Notes under the pieces: model-generated
Told to the model about the DNA's origin: nothing
What the model saw: only the letters and a program-made list of their open reading frames with translations
Database searches by the model: none
Program-made: the position numbers and the translations under genes
Part shown: one piece after another, positions 27,080 to 36,452 of the stretch
Position numbering within the stretch: position 1 is the first letter of the stretch
Layout of the letters: every line of letters begins with the position of its first letter
Source: Candidatus Kryptoniota bacterium
GTDB taxonomy: Bacteria; Bacteroidota; Ignavibacteria; Kryptoniales; JAKASW01
Length of the DNA stretch: 64,000 bases
Assembly (NCBI GenBank): GCA_024641705.1
Contig: JAHECO010000012.1
Location: forward strand, 33,883 to 97,882
Reading direction: 5' to 3'

Positions 27080-29653
27080 CTACTTCAAAATCTCACCTAA
27101 ATCCGCAGTCCAGGTACACCCGGGGTAGTTCGCGCAGCCGGCGAAGAATCCTCGCCGCCCTTTCTTTACACGGATCTTCCCGGCGCAGATCGGGCAAGCC
27201 TCTCCGTTCTCTTCCAGTACGGCCTCTATTATCTTCCCGTCGGCCGCGACAGTCACGCACTGGTTGTCGGCGCATTGCGCGACGATCATCCCCTTCATCT
27301 CCTTAAGCTCCATCTTCCCGCCGCATACAGCGCAGTGCACATCGACCTCGCGGCTTCCCGTGCCGGTCAACTTTGAGTTCTTTCTCGGCAGGATATAATC
27401 GAACACCTTCGTTATCTCCGGTACGCCGATCCTCAGGCTGAAAGGTTTGTCCCTGCCGAGTATATCGAAAACGTGCAGCGTCTTCTTGTCTATCATCCAG
27501 TAGAACTGGTCCGATTTGTCGGACGTTATCAGGTTGGTGTTCTTCAGCTTCTGTTGCAGGAGGCTCATCTCCAGCGCCGCGAATTCCTTCGACGACTCGA
27601 CTTCCTTGTTGAGAACGTATTTGAAGAACTGCAGCTTCGCCTTCAACGGCTGTATCAGTTTCAGTTCCTCCGAAGATTCCTGTATGTCCCTGAGAAGCGG
27701 TACGGTGCAATCCACGAAGCCGTGGTGAACGGCGAGCCCGGGGAAATTCTTTCCGACATAATCCTTTGCCTTGCTGTCATCCATCTGGATCTGCTGCACG
27801 ACTTTGTCGCGCTTCAGTTTGCCGAGCACGAACCGGAGGAGCGAGTCTTCGCTCGACCTGACCGACAGGTATTCGTAGTTGCCCACGAAGAGGAGTCGCT
27901 TCTTCGCTCTCGTCATCGCCACGTTGAGCAGCCGTTCGCCTTCCGAGATATCGTCGCTGTCCTCGCGTTGATAAGTCGAGAGGAGGACGCCGAGCGGGAG
28001 GGGGTTGTCGTCGACGAAATCGAACACGATGACGTCTCGCTCGTTTCCTTGGAACGTGTGGACCGTTGCCGCGGATATCACGGCGCTGTCGAGGTTCATG
28101 CTGTTGAGCACGCTGCGGAGGAACCTTGCCTGGGCCCTGTAGGGTGTAATAATGCCGACCGTCTTGGCGCCGCGCTTCAACGCGTCGACCGCCAGGTCGA
28201 TCGCCGTGATGCCTGAAAGTATGTTCACCCGGCTGTTGGAGGCCGCCTCGCGGAACGCTCTCGAGTTGAGCTTCGAGGTATCATAGAAAACAACCGGCTC
28301 CTGTTTCGGCTCGGTCGACTTGATCTGCTGACTGGCCTTCAGTTTGCCCGCATAGATTCTGTCGTTGACAAGTTCCATTATTGCGAGCTGCATGCGATAC
28401 TGTACTTCAAGCGTGCTGAGGCGGGGATGTTGTTTGGCCATATAGCGGTGCATCTTCGTTTCCCGGAAGATGTCTTTTGCAAGGACGTTGAGGACTTTCG
28501 TCGACGCCTGCGTGATGGGAGGGATCTGCATGAAGTCGCCGAATATCGCGACGCGCTTCTTCGCGAGCGACGCGGCATATACGACATACGGCACATAAAG
28601 CATGCTGGCTTCGTCAATGAGGACGGTATCGAACCTCCGCGAAAAGACCTGCGATGAGATTGCCGCCTTTGCGGCGGTGCATGCCACAAGGTCCGCCTGC
28701 TGCACTATCTTGCTCTCCTTGCTGTAGGCTTCCTCTCTCAGAGTCGAAAGCTGGTCGCGAAGGTTGGAAATTTTTTCCTGGTTCGCCCCGCGCCTCGACC
28801 TGGGGTTTCTCATGCGGGCCATTATCCCGCGCATGTCGGTCTCTATCTTCTCGATTGTGGCGTACAATCCGGGGTGCTTGTCGCGCGCGATGTACGGCGG
28901 CAGCGACCATGGAAAGTCTTCCAGGCCGGGGAGCCGGGGTATCCCGAACCGGATGAATTTCCCCTCAAAGTACTCGTTTTGCTCCTGCAGGTACTCGAGA
29001 GTTTTCTGAAGCGCGACGTCCACCGCGATGTTCGTGTTCGAGACGATGAGGACCTTCTCTCCGAGAGCGACGAGGTTTGCCGCGGCGAAGGCGAGTGTCT
29101 GCGTCTTTCCGGTGCCCGGGGGCCCCCAGACAAACGATACCGGTCTCTTCACGACCGAACGGGCCGCTCCAACCTGAAACTCGTTCAGCTGTTTTGGGTC
29201 GAGGGTGAGGTCGAATTCGAACTCGCCGTCCCTGTCCTCGTCGAACAGCGTTTCTATCGTCTCCGCGTCCTTGTCTTCCAGGCCGTCCAGGCGTTCAATG
29301 AGTTGCTCAAGCAGGAAGAAGGGAGCCGTCATGAGAGTCGCTCTTTCGACGCTGTCGCCGATCTGGTTCTGCAAAAGGAGGACGAGCCTGTCTCCTTCGA
29401 CGGCAACGACCGTGCCGTGCGTGACCTCATCGCCGATGCTTATCTCGACAGGCATGTCCTCGAGGATCCTTGTGTCATCCTCGAGTTTGAACTCATAGAG
29501 GAATTCCGTGTCGGCATTGCCGAGAAACCTGCCGGCAGCGAGCGAGTAGTTCCGCGAGGAGTAATTGCGAAGTGCTTCGATCTCGTTCTGGAGTGCGGTT
29601 ATATAAAGTGAGATTCGCTTCTGGAGAGCTGTGTGATTTTCGGTAAGATTCAT
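27080..29653 (-). CDS. Superfamily I (UPF1/SMUBP2-like) helicase with zinc-finger tail
   Basis: An 857-residue predicted DNA/RNA helicase. An OB-like beta domain precedes Walker A FVWGPPGTGKTQTLAF (about residue 175). Motif II is DTVLIDEASM, motif III FGDFMQIPP, and the second RecA domain has VEVQYRM-like LEVQYRMQ, GIITPYRAQARFL, TVHTFQGNERDVIVFD and VAMTRAKKRL. The C-terminus carries two Cys4 topoisomerase-type zinc fingers (CAVCGGKMEL...CADNQC and CPICAGKIRV...CANYPGC) that probably bind single-stranded nucleic acid. All motor motifs are intact. Chromosomal or defence use cannot be decided; an ORF6N gene and toxin-antitoxin pair follow downstream. Confidence 0.9.
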   Translation of the reverse strand: MNLTENHTALQKRISLYITALQNEIEALRNYSSRNYSLAAGRFLGNADTEFLYEFKLEDDTRILEDMPVEISIGDEVTHGTVVAVEGDRLVLLLQNQIGDSVERATLMTAPFFLLEQLIERLDGLEDKDAETIETLFDEDRDGEFEFDLTLDPKQLNEFQVGAARSVVKRPVSFVWGPPGTGKTQTLAFAAANLVALGEKVLIVSNTNIAVDVALQKTLEYLQEQNEYFEGKFIRFGIPRLPGLEDFPWSLPPYIARDKHPGLYATIEKIETDMRGIMARMRNPRSRRGANQEKISNLRDQLSTLREEAYSKESKIVQQADLVACTAAKAAISSQVFSRRFDTVLIDEASMLYVPYVVYAASLAKKRVAIFGDFMQIPPITQASTKVLNVLAKDIFRETKMHRYMAKQHPRLSTLEVQYRMQLAIMELVNDRIYAGKLKASQQIKSTEPKQEPVVFYDTSKLNSRAFREAASNSRVNILSGITAIDLAVDALKRGAKTVGIITPYRAQARFLRSVLNSMNLDSAVISAATVHTFQGNERDVIVFDFVDDNPLPLGVLLSTYQREDSDDISEGERLLNVAMTRAKKRLLFVGNYEYLSVRSSEDSLLRFVLGKLKRDKVVQQIQMDDSKAKDYVGKNFPGLAVHHGFVDCTVPLLRDIQESSEELKLIQPLKAKLQFFKYVLNKEVESSKEFAALEMSLLQQKLKNTNLITSDKSDQFYWMIDKKTLHVFDILGRDKPFSLRIGVPEITKVFDYILPRKNSKLTGTGSREVDVHCAVCGGKMELKEMKGMIVAQCADNQCVTVAADGKIIEAVLEENGEACPICAGKIRVKKGRRGFFAGCANYPGCTWTADLGEILK

Positions 29654-29816
29654 TTGTGACTAATTTAGCACACGGATGGCACTGATTGGACGGATTTTTC
29701 AAACATTCTTTCTCTCACGGCAAGCGCCTTTCGAGCATCCGCTTTTTGAGGTCACAAATTGAAACCTCAAAATGTCCGTGGCAGGCTGTGAAGGAGTTCA
29801 ACACCCAAACCTGTAA

Positions 29817-32216
29817 TCATCTCATCTTTTTCGCCACCACTACCGGGGCCTTGTACGTCGCAAGCGAGTTTCCATCGGGACCCGTTACTTCCATGAATAG
29901 AATGTACAATCCGAACCTGACAATCTTGCCCGAACCGTCTCTGCCGTCCCACACGAGTTTGCCGGCTGAGGGAAGGACGGCGTTATCTGTCGGGGTTGCA
30001 ATCAGTCGTCCGACGGAATCGAAGATCCGCATCCTGATTTTTACTGACGTGACCGGAAACGAGTAGCTGACGAACGTGAAGTCGTCGTGGCCGTCGGCGT
30101 CGGGGGAGAACGGATTCGGCGCGACCAATATGGCTCCCGCCGTCTGCCCGGCATCCACGAAGAGGCTGTTCCTTGCGCCGGGCGTTCCGCCCGATTGCGA
30201 GACGCATGTGGACCAGCTGGCCTTCTCGTTTGTGGGGAGGGAAGGGTTGATCTTCTCGAGCGAACGCCCGTACGTGCGCGCGATATCAGCATTGTGCCAT
30301 GACGGCAGGTAGTAAACGCTGTCCGCGACATTCCCTCCCGGATCGCTTATTACGATGCAATCGCCGTCATCCCGTAAGCTCATCGACCTTGGGACGTGGA
30401 CCCGCCCGCTGTCCCGGACAACTTCTAGAATTGAGGAGTCGGAGGCTACGACAAAGTAGCTGCCCGGTTCGAGGATGCGTTTTCCGGTTACGTCGCCGAT
30501 CGGTTTCATGTCCGACGAAGAGGTATGGAACTCCCATCCTGCCAGGTCGATGCGGTCACCGGAAGCATTGAATATTTCGAAGTACTCGCCGGAAGATCCG
30601 CTTGTGAACATGATTTCGTTCAGGACAACCGACCTCGCCAGGTATGCAATGTTCATCTGAGTCGAGATTGTGTCGTTCCAGGAACGGGGATCATTCACCA
30701 GAGCGGCCCTTGCCTCAATCGTGTAAGTTCCCGACTTCTCGGGAGTCCATCGAAATGTCACTGCACCGCTGTCTTTCGGGGCCAGCGCCCGGTTGAGTCT
30801 TTTGGTCTCGGAGTGGAGGGAGGCGGAATCCGGTGCTCTGAAAATGTTGACCGATGCAGATGCGTTTTCGGCGGCGTTCCTTCCGCGATTGGCCAACACA
30901 ATTGAAATTATCCCTGTTTCGCCGGGCGCCTTCGGTGCCGCGGAGAGATCGATCCTTCTCACAGCCGCGTCGTATGGGAGGATCGCTACGCTGTTGCTCG
31001 CCCCAGGAGTAGCTCCCGTGCTGTCCACGGACTCCTCCCAGTTCGTCGGGTCGTTTCCCTGGAGGTAGTCGACTCTCTCCAGAGATCGCCCTGAGCTTCC
31101 ACCGTAAGAGGGAAGATAACTCATCGTGTCGAGTAGATTGCCCAGATTATCGTAAAGGGCGACTCCGTCTCCGCCGTTATTCAACGACGGTGTCGATTGA
31201 ATGACAAGGTTCGCTACAGGGTAATGAAGCCCCGAGATCGAAGAGTCCTTGCAAAGCACTATGAAACCGTTTGGAGCGATGACCGAGCCGGTTTTGATCT
31301 TCACGGAAGCGCCGTGGGTAGCAATCCTGAAGCTCGACAGATCGATTGTGACACCAGAGGCGTTTAGCAGCTCGACCCACTCTTGTTCCGGCTGCTTTGG
31401 CGCGTACATCAGTTCGTTAATCACGATCGTTGCGGACGGGAGACCGACATTCAGCGCAGTGGTTTTTACGTTGTCGGATTCCCGTTCGTCATCGGGGTAA
31501 TTGACGAACACACCTATGCGATGTGTGCCGAAGTTGAGCGTTCCAGTATTGAGACTCACCACCGTGGAGTCGCCGGCGGGAAGCGGAGGGGTCGCCGAAG
31601 AATCAATCCCCTCTTCGGAATCACAATATCCGTCGCCGTCCATGTCTTTGAACAGGATCACTGTTGCGTTGCCGGACGTCTGCATTCCGACGTTTATAAT
31701 GCTGGCTGTGATTGTGGCCCTCTCTCCGGACTGGAGATGTGCCGGCGTCGAGGCGATGCTGCCTACTGCCAGGTCCCGGTCACGCGGGGTGACGCTGTTT
31801 ATCCTTCCGGGCGTGCTCTTCGATGTATCGCTGCAGGTTTCGAAATTTTGCGGATCGTTGGAGCCGCCTGCAGGAAGTATCCTCTCGAGCGACCTTCCTC
31901 CCGAGTTGCCTCCCCATGACGGCGAATAGGCGACACTGTCCATTGTTCTTCCGGAAGCATCGCGCACCACGACCGCGTCACCCGTGTTGTTCAGCGAGGG
32001 GAGGGCAACGACGATAACCCCGTCCGAAATCCCCGGATAGAATTGGAAAAAGGACGAGTCGTCAGCTATCACGGCATACCCCGACGGCGCTAACAGGCGA
32101 TCGGACTCGGGCAGCGTGGCTTTTGTGCCGGAGTTGTCGGAAAGCGTGAATCGTCCGAGCATGATCGAATCCTGCGAAGTATTGAACAACTCAACCCATT
32201 CAGCGTCCGGTGCCAT
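29817..32216 (-). CDS. Lamin-tail-domain surface protein, N-terminus missing
   Basis: At least 799 residues with four lamin tail (LTD) modules, each recognisable by an EWVELFNTS/EYFEIFNASG-like start, a SGYAVIADDSS/GSYFVVASDSS middle and a LNNTGDAVVVRD/SLNNGGDGVALYD end, alternating with CARDB-like beta modules. The C-terminal FlgD-like/gliding-type module reads VAPNPFSPDADGHDDFTF and ends KLVWDGRDGSGKIVRFGLYI. There is no signal peptide. The frame is open for only 14 more codons upstream, and the first LTD lacks its INEIMYxP strand. The true 5' end seems to be lost at a junction near 32.2 kb, where an unrelated gene starts on the other strand. Confidence 0.8.
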   Translation of the reverse strand: MAPDAEWVELFNTSQDSIMLGRFTLSDNSGTKATLPESDRLLAPSGYAVIADDSSFFQFYPGISDGVIVVALPSLNNTGDAVVVRDASGRTMDSVAYSPSWGGNSGGRSLERILPAGGSNDPQNFETCSDTSKSTPGRINSVTPRDRDLAVGSIASTPAHLQSGERATITASIINVGMQTSGNATVILFKDMDGDGYCDSEEGIDSSATPPLPAGDSTVVSLNTGTLNFGTHRIGVFVNYPDDERESDNVKTTALNVGLPSATIVINELMYAPKQPEQEWVELLNASGVTIDLSSFRIATHGASVKIKTGSVIAPNGFIVLCKDSSISGLHYPVANLVIQSTPSLNNGGDGVALYDNLGNLLDTMSYLPSYGGSSGRSLERVDYLQGNDPTNWEESVDSTGATPGASNSVAILPYDAAVRRIDLSAAPKAPGETGIISIVLANRGRNAAENASASVNIFRAPDSASLHSETKRLNRALAPKDSGAVTFRWTPEKSGTYTIEARAALVNDPRSWNDTISTQMNIAYLARSVVLNEIMFTSGSSGEYFEIFNASGDRIDLAGWEFHTSSSDMKPIGDVTGKRILEPGSYFVVASDSSILEVVRDSGRVHVPRSMSLRDDGDCIVISDPGGNVADSVYYLPSWHNADIARTYGRSLEKINPSLPTNEKASWSTCVSQSGGTPGARNSLFVDAGQTAGAILVAPNPFSPDADGHDDFTFVSYSFPVTSVKIRMRIFDSVGRLIATPTDNAVLPSAGKLVWDGRDGSGKIVRFGLYILFMEVTGPDGNSLATYKAPVVVAKKMR

Positions 32217-32674
32217 TTTGCCATGTGACGTTGGCCGCGAAAAAGCCTGAATTCAAGCTCCGGTACCCGCCACCGCCCGTCCTCAAGACCTGGGGCGACC
32301 ACATCCGGAAACGGAGGATAGAACTGAAGTTGTCGAGGGAAGAGGTCGGCAAGAGGGTGGGGGTGTGCGTGTACGCCGTCAGGAATTGGGAAAACAACAT
32401 ATCGAATCCGAACCGCCGGTATCACACCGCAATCATCAAATTCTTGGGGTATGACTCGAAGGTCAGGACCAAGGAATATTACGGGGAGAGGATCAAGGAT
32501 TACCTGAAATCCACCGGAATATCCAGAATAAAGCTTGCGTCTCAGGTGGGCGTCACGCCGCAGGCGGTGCACAAATGGATACATGACATGAGCATGCCGC
32601 CCAAGGGGCTCCTGGACAGGCTGCTCTCGGTCCTTGACGGAATCCCTCACGAACCAAAGGAACCTCGGCAGTGA
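32210..32674 (+). CDS. Double helix-turn-helix (XRE-like) regulator
   Basis: A 154-residue protein with two HTH units. The first (residues about 28-75) reads TWGDHIRKRRIELKLSREEVGKRVGV and VYAVRNWENN, like XRE regulators; the second (about 95-135) reads STGISRIKLASQVGVTPQAVHKWI. The start is uncertain: GTG at 32210 or 32225, and the first codons overlap the broken end of the lamin-tail gene. It opens the accessory region and precedes the DUF5678-like/retropepsin pair, so it may be the regulator of an integrated element. Complete C-terminus. Confidence 0.75.
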   Translation: MPFCHVTLAAKKPEFKLRYPPPPVLKTWGDHIRKRRIELKLSREEVGKRVGVCVYAVRNWENNISNPNRRYHTAIIKFLGYDSKVRTKEYYGERIKDYLKSTGISRIKLASQVGVTPQAVHKWIHDMSMPPKGLLDRLLSVLDGIPHEPKEPRQ

Positions 32675-32829
32675 GTTCACGTCCGAGGCTGGTCTCAGGG
32701 CTTTCCCAAGTGTTATCTCGACTCCTAGTCCCCAAGATCGGACAGCTTCCGCGAGCGGAACGACTCTTCGTTGACGCTCTCCGCTTTTTGCATTACGCTG
32801 AAAGCGGTAAATTCAAAAAGGAGAAAGTC

Positions 32830-33084
32830 ATGGAAGCGAATGAAACACTCGCCCTCAAAGGCAGGGAGATTTACGACAAGAATCTCAAACAGCTCCTCGA
32901 ACCGAAATCGAAAGGCAAGTTCGTGGCCATCGAGGTGGAGAGCGGGGATTATTTCCTGGGTTCGACCATCACCGACGCGGTCACCAAAGCCGAGCGGAAG
33001 CACCCCACGAAGTTGTTCTACGTGATGAGGGTCGGCTACAAGGCGACGGTCTCCCTGAGGAGGATTGCATCATGGACACGATAG
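32830..33084 (+). CDS. DUF5678-like small protein
   Basis: An 84-residue protein. ATG 32830 follows AAAGGAGA at ideal distance; the open frame upstream is unlikely to be translated. The centre KGKFVAIEVESGDYFLG-STITDAVTKAERKHP resembles DUF5678 modules (a Lys-Trp/Phe-Val-Ala-Ile strand followed by a helix). Such genes are often coupled to clan AA protease genes, as here: the next gene starts inside its last codons. Function unknown; a toxin-antitoxin-like or protease-substrate pair is one possibility. Confidence 0.65.
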   Translation: MEANETLALKGREIYDKNLKQLLEPKSKGKFVAIEVESGDYFLGSTITDAVTKAERKHPTKLFYVMRVGYKATVSLRRIASWTR

Positions 33085-33452
33085 ACGGCTATGTCGATCC
33101 CGCGACCGTGTATCCCATGGTGGCTCTTGATTTCCTCGACATGCGCAGCCGGGAGTTCAGCGTACCCCTCATCGTCGATACGGGATTTAACGGGGAGGCC
33201 ATCCTGTCCGAGAGCGAAGTCCGTGGGATGGACCTCGTATCCCGCGGAATGATGAGCGGCGAGACCGCGACCGGGGAGGTTGTCGAGGTGAACCTCTACC
33301 GGTGCCGGTTGCGCCTGTTCGATGAGGTCAGGGAAATCGCGGTCGGCGTCACCGGCTCGGAAAGCTCCCTTCTGGGAACGCTTTTGCTCGCCGACAGCGA
33401 ACTTGACGTGAACTTCAGAGATCACTCGGTGCGAATCCAACGGATCAGGTGA
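33072..33452 (+). CDS. Clan AA (retropepsin-like) aspartic protease
   Basis: A 126-residue protein with a single-domain aspartic protease signature, PLIVDTGFNGEAILSES, containing the catalytic Asp-Thr-Gly near residue 37, and a second hydrophobic strand SSLLGTLLLADSELDVNF in place of the usual second half-site. It would act as a homodimer like retropepsins. GAGGAGG lies eight bases before the ATG and the gene overlaps the DUF5678-like gene by 13 bases, so the pair is translationally coupled. Targets unknown. Confidence 0.8.
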   Translation: MDTIDGYVDPATVYPMVALDFLDMRSREFSVPLIVDTGFNGEAILSESEVRGMDLVSRGMMSGETATGEVVEVNLYRCRLRLFDEVREIAVGVTGSESSLLGTLLLADSELDVNFRDHSVRIQRIR

Positions 33453-33500
33453 ATCCGGCAAACCATTCCATCGACCGCTACCAATGGGATAATATTCTCT

Positions 33501-33532
33501 AACCAGCCTCAATCGAACGGGCTGGTTTTTTG
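33501..33532 (+). terminator. Rho-independent terminator after the protease gene
   Basis: AACCAGCC-tcaatcgaacg-GGCTGGTT followed by TTTTTTG; eight paired bases and a T-run, 49 bases after the stop codon. Confidence 0.9.
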
Positions 33533-33545
33533 TTTGCCTCAAATA
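33529..33545. repeat. 17-bp direct repeat, left copy
   Basis: TTTGTTTGCCTCAAATA, identical to 41539-41555 and in the same orientation, about 8 kb apart. The bases just after both copies are loosely similar, including a shared ATGG(G)TCAA stretch. The two copies bracket the GDPD operon, the 36.4-kb gene and the thiamine operon. This could be an attachment-site duplication or the shared flank of duplicated segments. Confidence 0.6.
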
Positions 33546-33746
33546 CCATCCTTGTACCATGGTCAAAGCGATCATCTCCGAAGTGCTCCATCTTACTTAT
33601 TGCCGTACCATCTCACGAACGGAAGGTTCATGAGTGGGCCTGCATCATTATGGCATGACGGGGTAAACTCCGGCAGGACTCCACAAGATGGATGCTCGCT
33701 TTCGCGGGCATGACAATAGATACCTTGCGGCTTGCCGCGAGGTCAT

Positions 33747-34538
33747 TCATTTCGATTGTAATCCCTCAAGTACTGCATTGGCATTCAAGATGTCATTTGT
33801 AAACAATCCATCCGCCCCTATTTCCTTTAGCCATATAACATCGGCAGGATTGTCGGCGAAACCGCCGAAGATTCTTATTCCGAGGCTTTCGGCGCTCTCA
33901 ACCTGATTTTTAAATCGTGGGGCCAATGACGAGAAGAGCCTAAAGTGATTTACATTTTTCCATCCGATGGTGATGCTGTCAGCGCGAGCTATCTTAGCTC
34001 GATCGGAAATATCAGAGAAGGGCGATAGGATTATAGCGTTAGTTCCAATTCTCTTATCCAGTTCTTTGCTGTATTCCAGAAGGTGTCGGCGCGAGTGAAA
34101 TGTTATGATGGTAGCTCTCTGAATTAGATCGTACTCTGATATACTTTTCACTAACTTTTCAATCAAGTTTTGTGAGTTCTCCTTCGGTTCGATAAATATT
34201 TTGGCATCTTTCTTCTTTGCTAGCTCTAAGACATCGTATAAGAGAGGAATGCGATAGCTCTTCCCGTTTTCCGCAAGTGATAGGTTACTGATTTCAGTCC
34301 AGGTAAGTGAACGTATCCCTTTTTGAACGTGCCATGACGTGGGAGCTTTATCGTCATTGAACGGGGTATGGAGAACGTACGGTTCTCCATCTTTGGATAG
34401 CCTGACATCGCACTCAAACCCGGTTGCTCCATTTGACAACGCTTCCTCAAACGCTTCGAGTGTATTTTCCGGCGACTGTAATGACGCACCTCTGTGAGCT
34501 ATGACCTCGAATGGTTTTTTGACTGAGGGGTATATCAT
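33747..34538 (-). CDS. Glycerophosphodiester phosphodiesterase
   Basis: A 263-residue GDPD-family TIM-barrel enzyme that hydrolyses glycerophosphodiesters to sn-glycerol 3-phosphate and an alcohol. The catalytic pair and metal site are in VIAHRGASLQSPENTLEAF and FECDVRLSKDGEPYVLHTPF; the C-terminal DGLFTNDI block is typical. No signal peptide, so cytoplasmic. Its ATG overlaps the TGA of the zinc-ribbon membrane protein gene (ATGA), showing translational coupling. Confidence 0.92.
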   Translation of the reverse strand: MIYPSVKKPFEVIAHRGASLQSPENTLEAFEEALSNGATGFECDVRLSKDGEPYVLHTPFNDDKAPTSWHVQKGIRSLTWTEISNLSLAENGKSYRIPLLYDVLELAKKKDAKIFIEPKENSQNLIEKLVKSISEYDLIQRATIITFHSRRHLLEYSKELDKRIGTNAIILSPFSDISDRAKIARADSITIGWKNVNHFRLFSSLAPRFKNQVESAESLGIRIFGGFADNPADVIWLKEIGADGLFTNDILNANAVLEGLQSK

Positions 34539-36148
34539 GCTTGATTGGTTCGTAACCTACGCTGAATAATTCCGCCTCCCGCAATGATTAGGTAAATAGC
34601 GACGAAAATCATAGTGTTGCTTAATGTTAGCCCATTTATGGCGAGAGCGCCAATCAAAAGCCATAGCAAGAGCCAAGTAAAGAGGTTGACAAGGCCTTTT
34701 CCCATCGTGTGGAAAGTTATTTTCCAATACTCAGACAACTGATAACCCGTGACGGTATGTACGTAGACGGTCACCAGGAAACCTATGAGAAGGGGACTCA
34801 TAAGTACAAAAACAAGACTAGCAGTTGCATCCATTATAAGTAGATAAATCACATATAAAACTAAAAGCCAAGATGCAAGCGGGAGAACCGCCCTGATTAC
34901 GGCGTACTTGTTCACGATATACCATGTCTCCCACACAGGACGTTGCATCGTCCAACAGTTCTTGGCTGCAATCTGCATCTTGTTAATCCAAAAACCGAAA
35001 ACCCCTTTCTCATGAGATTCAGCTTTGATAGCTTCCATAACTCCCAAGACGAGACCTGTTGTAATGACATACATTAATAAGATGGCCACTCTTAACTCAA
35101 AACTGTAATGAGATGATTTGATTAAATCATCGAAAGGAATAGTTACAATTGAGAAATGTCCCATTCGAATTGTTAGTTCACCAATCTGGTTTGCGATGAA
35201 TGGAATCTTGATAAATGAGTATAGCGCAAGCAGGTCAATGGGCAGGACTATCCCAAGAGGAATCCATATGGCGAACCCATGAATTTTTCCGAATTTGTCG
35301 GAAGCCACAAGGATGCCGCCGATGAAGATTAGAAATGAAATGGCAACAATAGGACCGACAGAAAAGAAATCAGCAACACCATTTTCACTCAGAAAAAAGT
35401 ACACTACGATTGCAACCCCGGAAATCCATTTAATAGCTCGACCAAATTTGACAGGGAGGACTTTCTTGAAAGTCAATATTGAAATGAACTTTGCAGCCCA
35501 GAAAGAAAACCAGACAAACAAGACTTCGCTCAACGATCTATTCAAAACTTCCACGTGGTACGTCGACGCCGCTTGACACAGGAGCACGAACAGTGCGGAG
35601 GAGGACCAGAAGAACTTGTTTACATGATGTGGCGCCCTTCCGCACTGTCGGCAAATCACGTCCGTCTCGTAGTTGGCGCTGTGGCCGCATCTATCGCATT
35701 TGAGATTGTGCCACTCACTGCTGGGAGTCCAATATTTTCCAAAATCCTTTCGCAAATCTGTTGCTGTTAAGAATTCTGAAGCGGGATGCACAATATGGCT
35801 ACCATCCCGTGGTTCATCGGAAGGATCGGTGGACTTGCCCTCCTTTTTGCTCTCTTCCGTTGTTTCTTCGGCTTCTTTCATTTCCGCTCTCTCCTTAACG
35901 TTCTCAAATTTCTCTTTAGGTCGTAGCGGTATTCTTTTTTTTGGCTGCCGTTTCTCAATTATATCTGTGTATTTATTGATACCTACTTTCTTGAGGAGAA
36001 CCTTGCCTTTGGTTGTAGTAATCCAATGATTTCCATAGTCAGATAGTCCCATTTTCTCGTCATCTAGGATTTCTCCTAGATCATCTTCAGGATTTGCCGG
36101 GCCGTTGTCTCGTATGAGATGACCATCTTCTTCTCGGTATTCAGCCAT
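34535..36148 (-). CDS. Membrane protein with cytoplasmic zinc ribbon
   Basis: A 537-residue protein of no family I know. Residues 1-125 are charged and low in complexity (EEDDEKM, MKEAEETTEESKKE). Residues about 145-175 form a Cys4 zinc ribbon: CDRCGHSANYE and CRQCGRAPHH. Ten or so membrane helices follow to the end. The AT-richer codon use differs from the left half of the window. It is coupled to the GDPD gene behind it, so a role in membrane lipid turnover is a reasonable guess only. Confidence 0.65.
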   Translation of the reverse strand: MAEYREEDGHLIRDNGPANPEDDLGEILDDEKMGLSDYGNHWITTTKGKVLLKKVGINKYTDIIEKRQPKKRIPLRPKEKFENVKERAEMKEAEETTEESKKEGKSTDPSDEPRDGSHIVHPASEFLTATDLRKDFGKYWTPSSEWHNLKCDRCGHSANYETDVICRQCGRAPHHVNKFFWSSSALFVLLCQAASTYHVEVLNRSLSEVLFVWFSFWAAKFISILTFKKVLPVKFGRAIKWISGVAIVVYFFLSENGVADFFSVGPIVAISFLIFIGGILVASDKFGKIHGFAIWIPLGIVLPIDLLALYSFIKIPFIANQIGELTIRMGHFSIVTIPFDDLIKSSHYSFELRVAILLMYVITTGLVLGVMEAIKAESHEKGVFGFWINKMQIAAKNCWTMQRPVWETWYIVNKYAVIRAVLPLASWLLVLYVIYLLIMDATASLVFVLMSPLLIGFLVTVYVHTVTGYQLSEYWKITFHTMGKGLVNLFTWLLLWLLIGALAINGLTLSNTMIFVAIYLIIAGGGIIQRRLRTNQA

Positions 36149-36452
36149 TTATCTTTTCTTCATTTCAATGAAGTCCATATTCAAAATTATATGTACTCTC
36201 ATTTACTAAGTTCCGATTCTTAGTCGGCAAATCAACATAAACTTACTGTTTCATTAGACCATATTCAATTTTCCGAGCAACGTTGAAAAATATCATCGGA
36301 TGTCGAAAGCCTACGACCCTCCAATGCCCGTGCCCTCCTAATTGAGTGGCTAATCGCCGAGTTGTCCCTTCGGTGAATTTTGCCCGCCTTATGCCATCGA
36401 TTCTACCCTGATACGATGACCTCAGTTCATCAAAAGAAAGGAGTTGAAAAAA

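Larger units (their letters stand above)
33453..33746. other. Gap with terminator and repeats, no gene
   Basis: Contains the terminator at 33501-33532, the 17-base repeat shared with 41539-41555, and a short inverted repeat of intergenic type near 33690. No coding frame with a ribosome site. Confidence 0.5.

Noticed and set aside
27473..28216. Long plus-strand frame opposite the helicase
   Set aside because: Shadow of a GC-rich gene with intact helicase motifs on the other strand.
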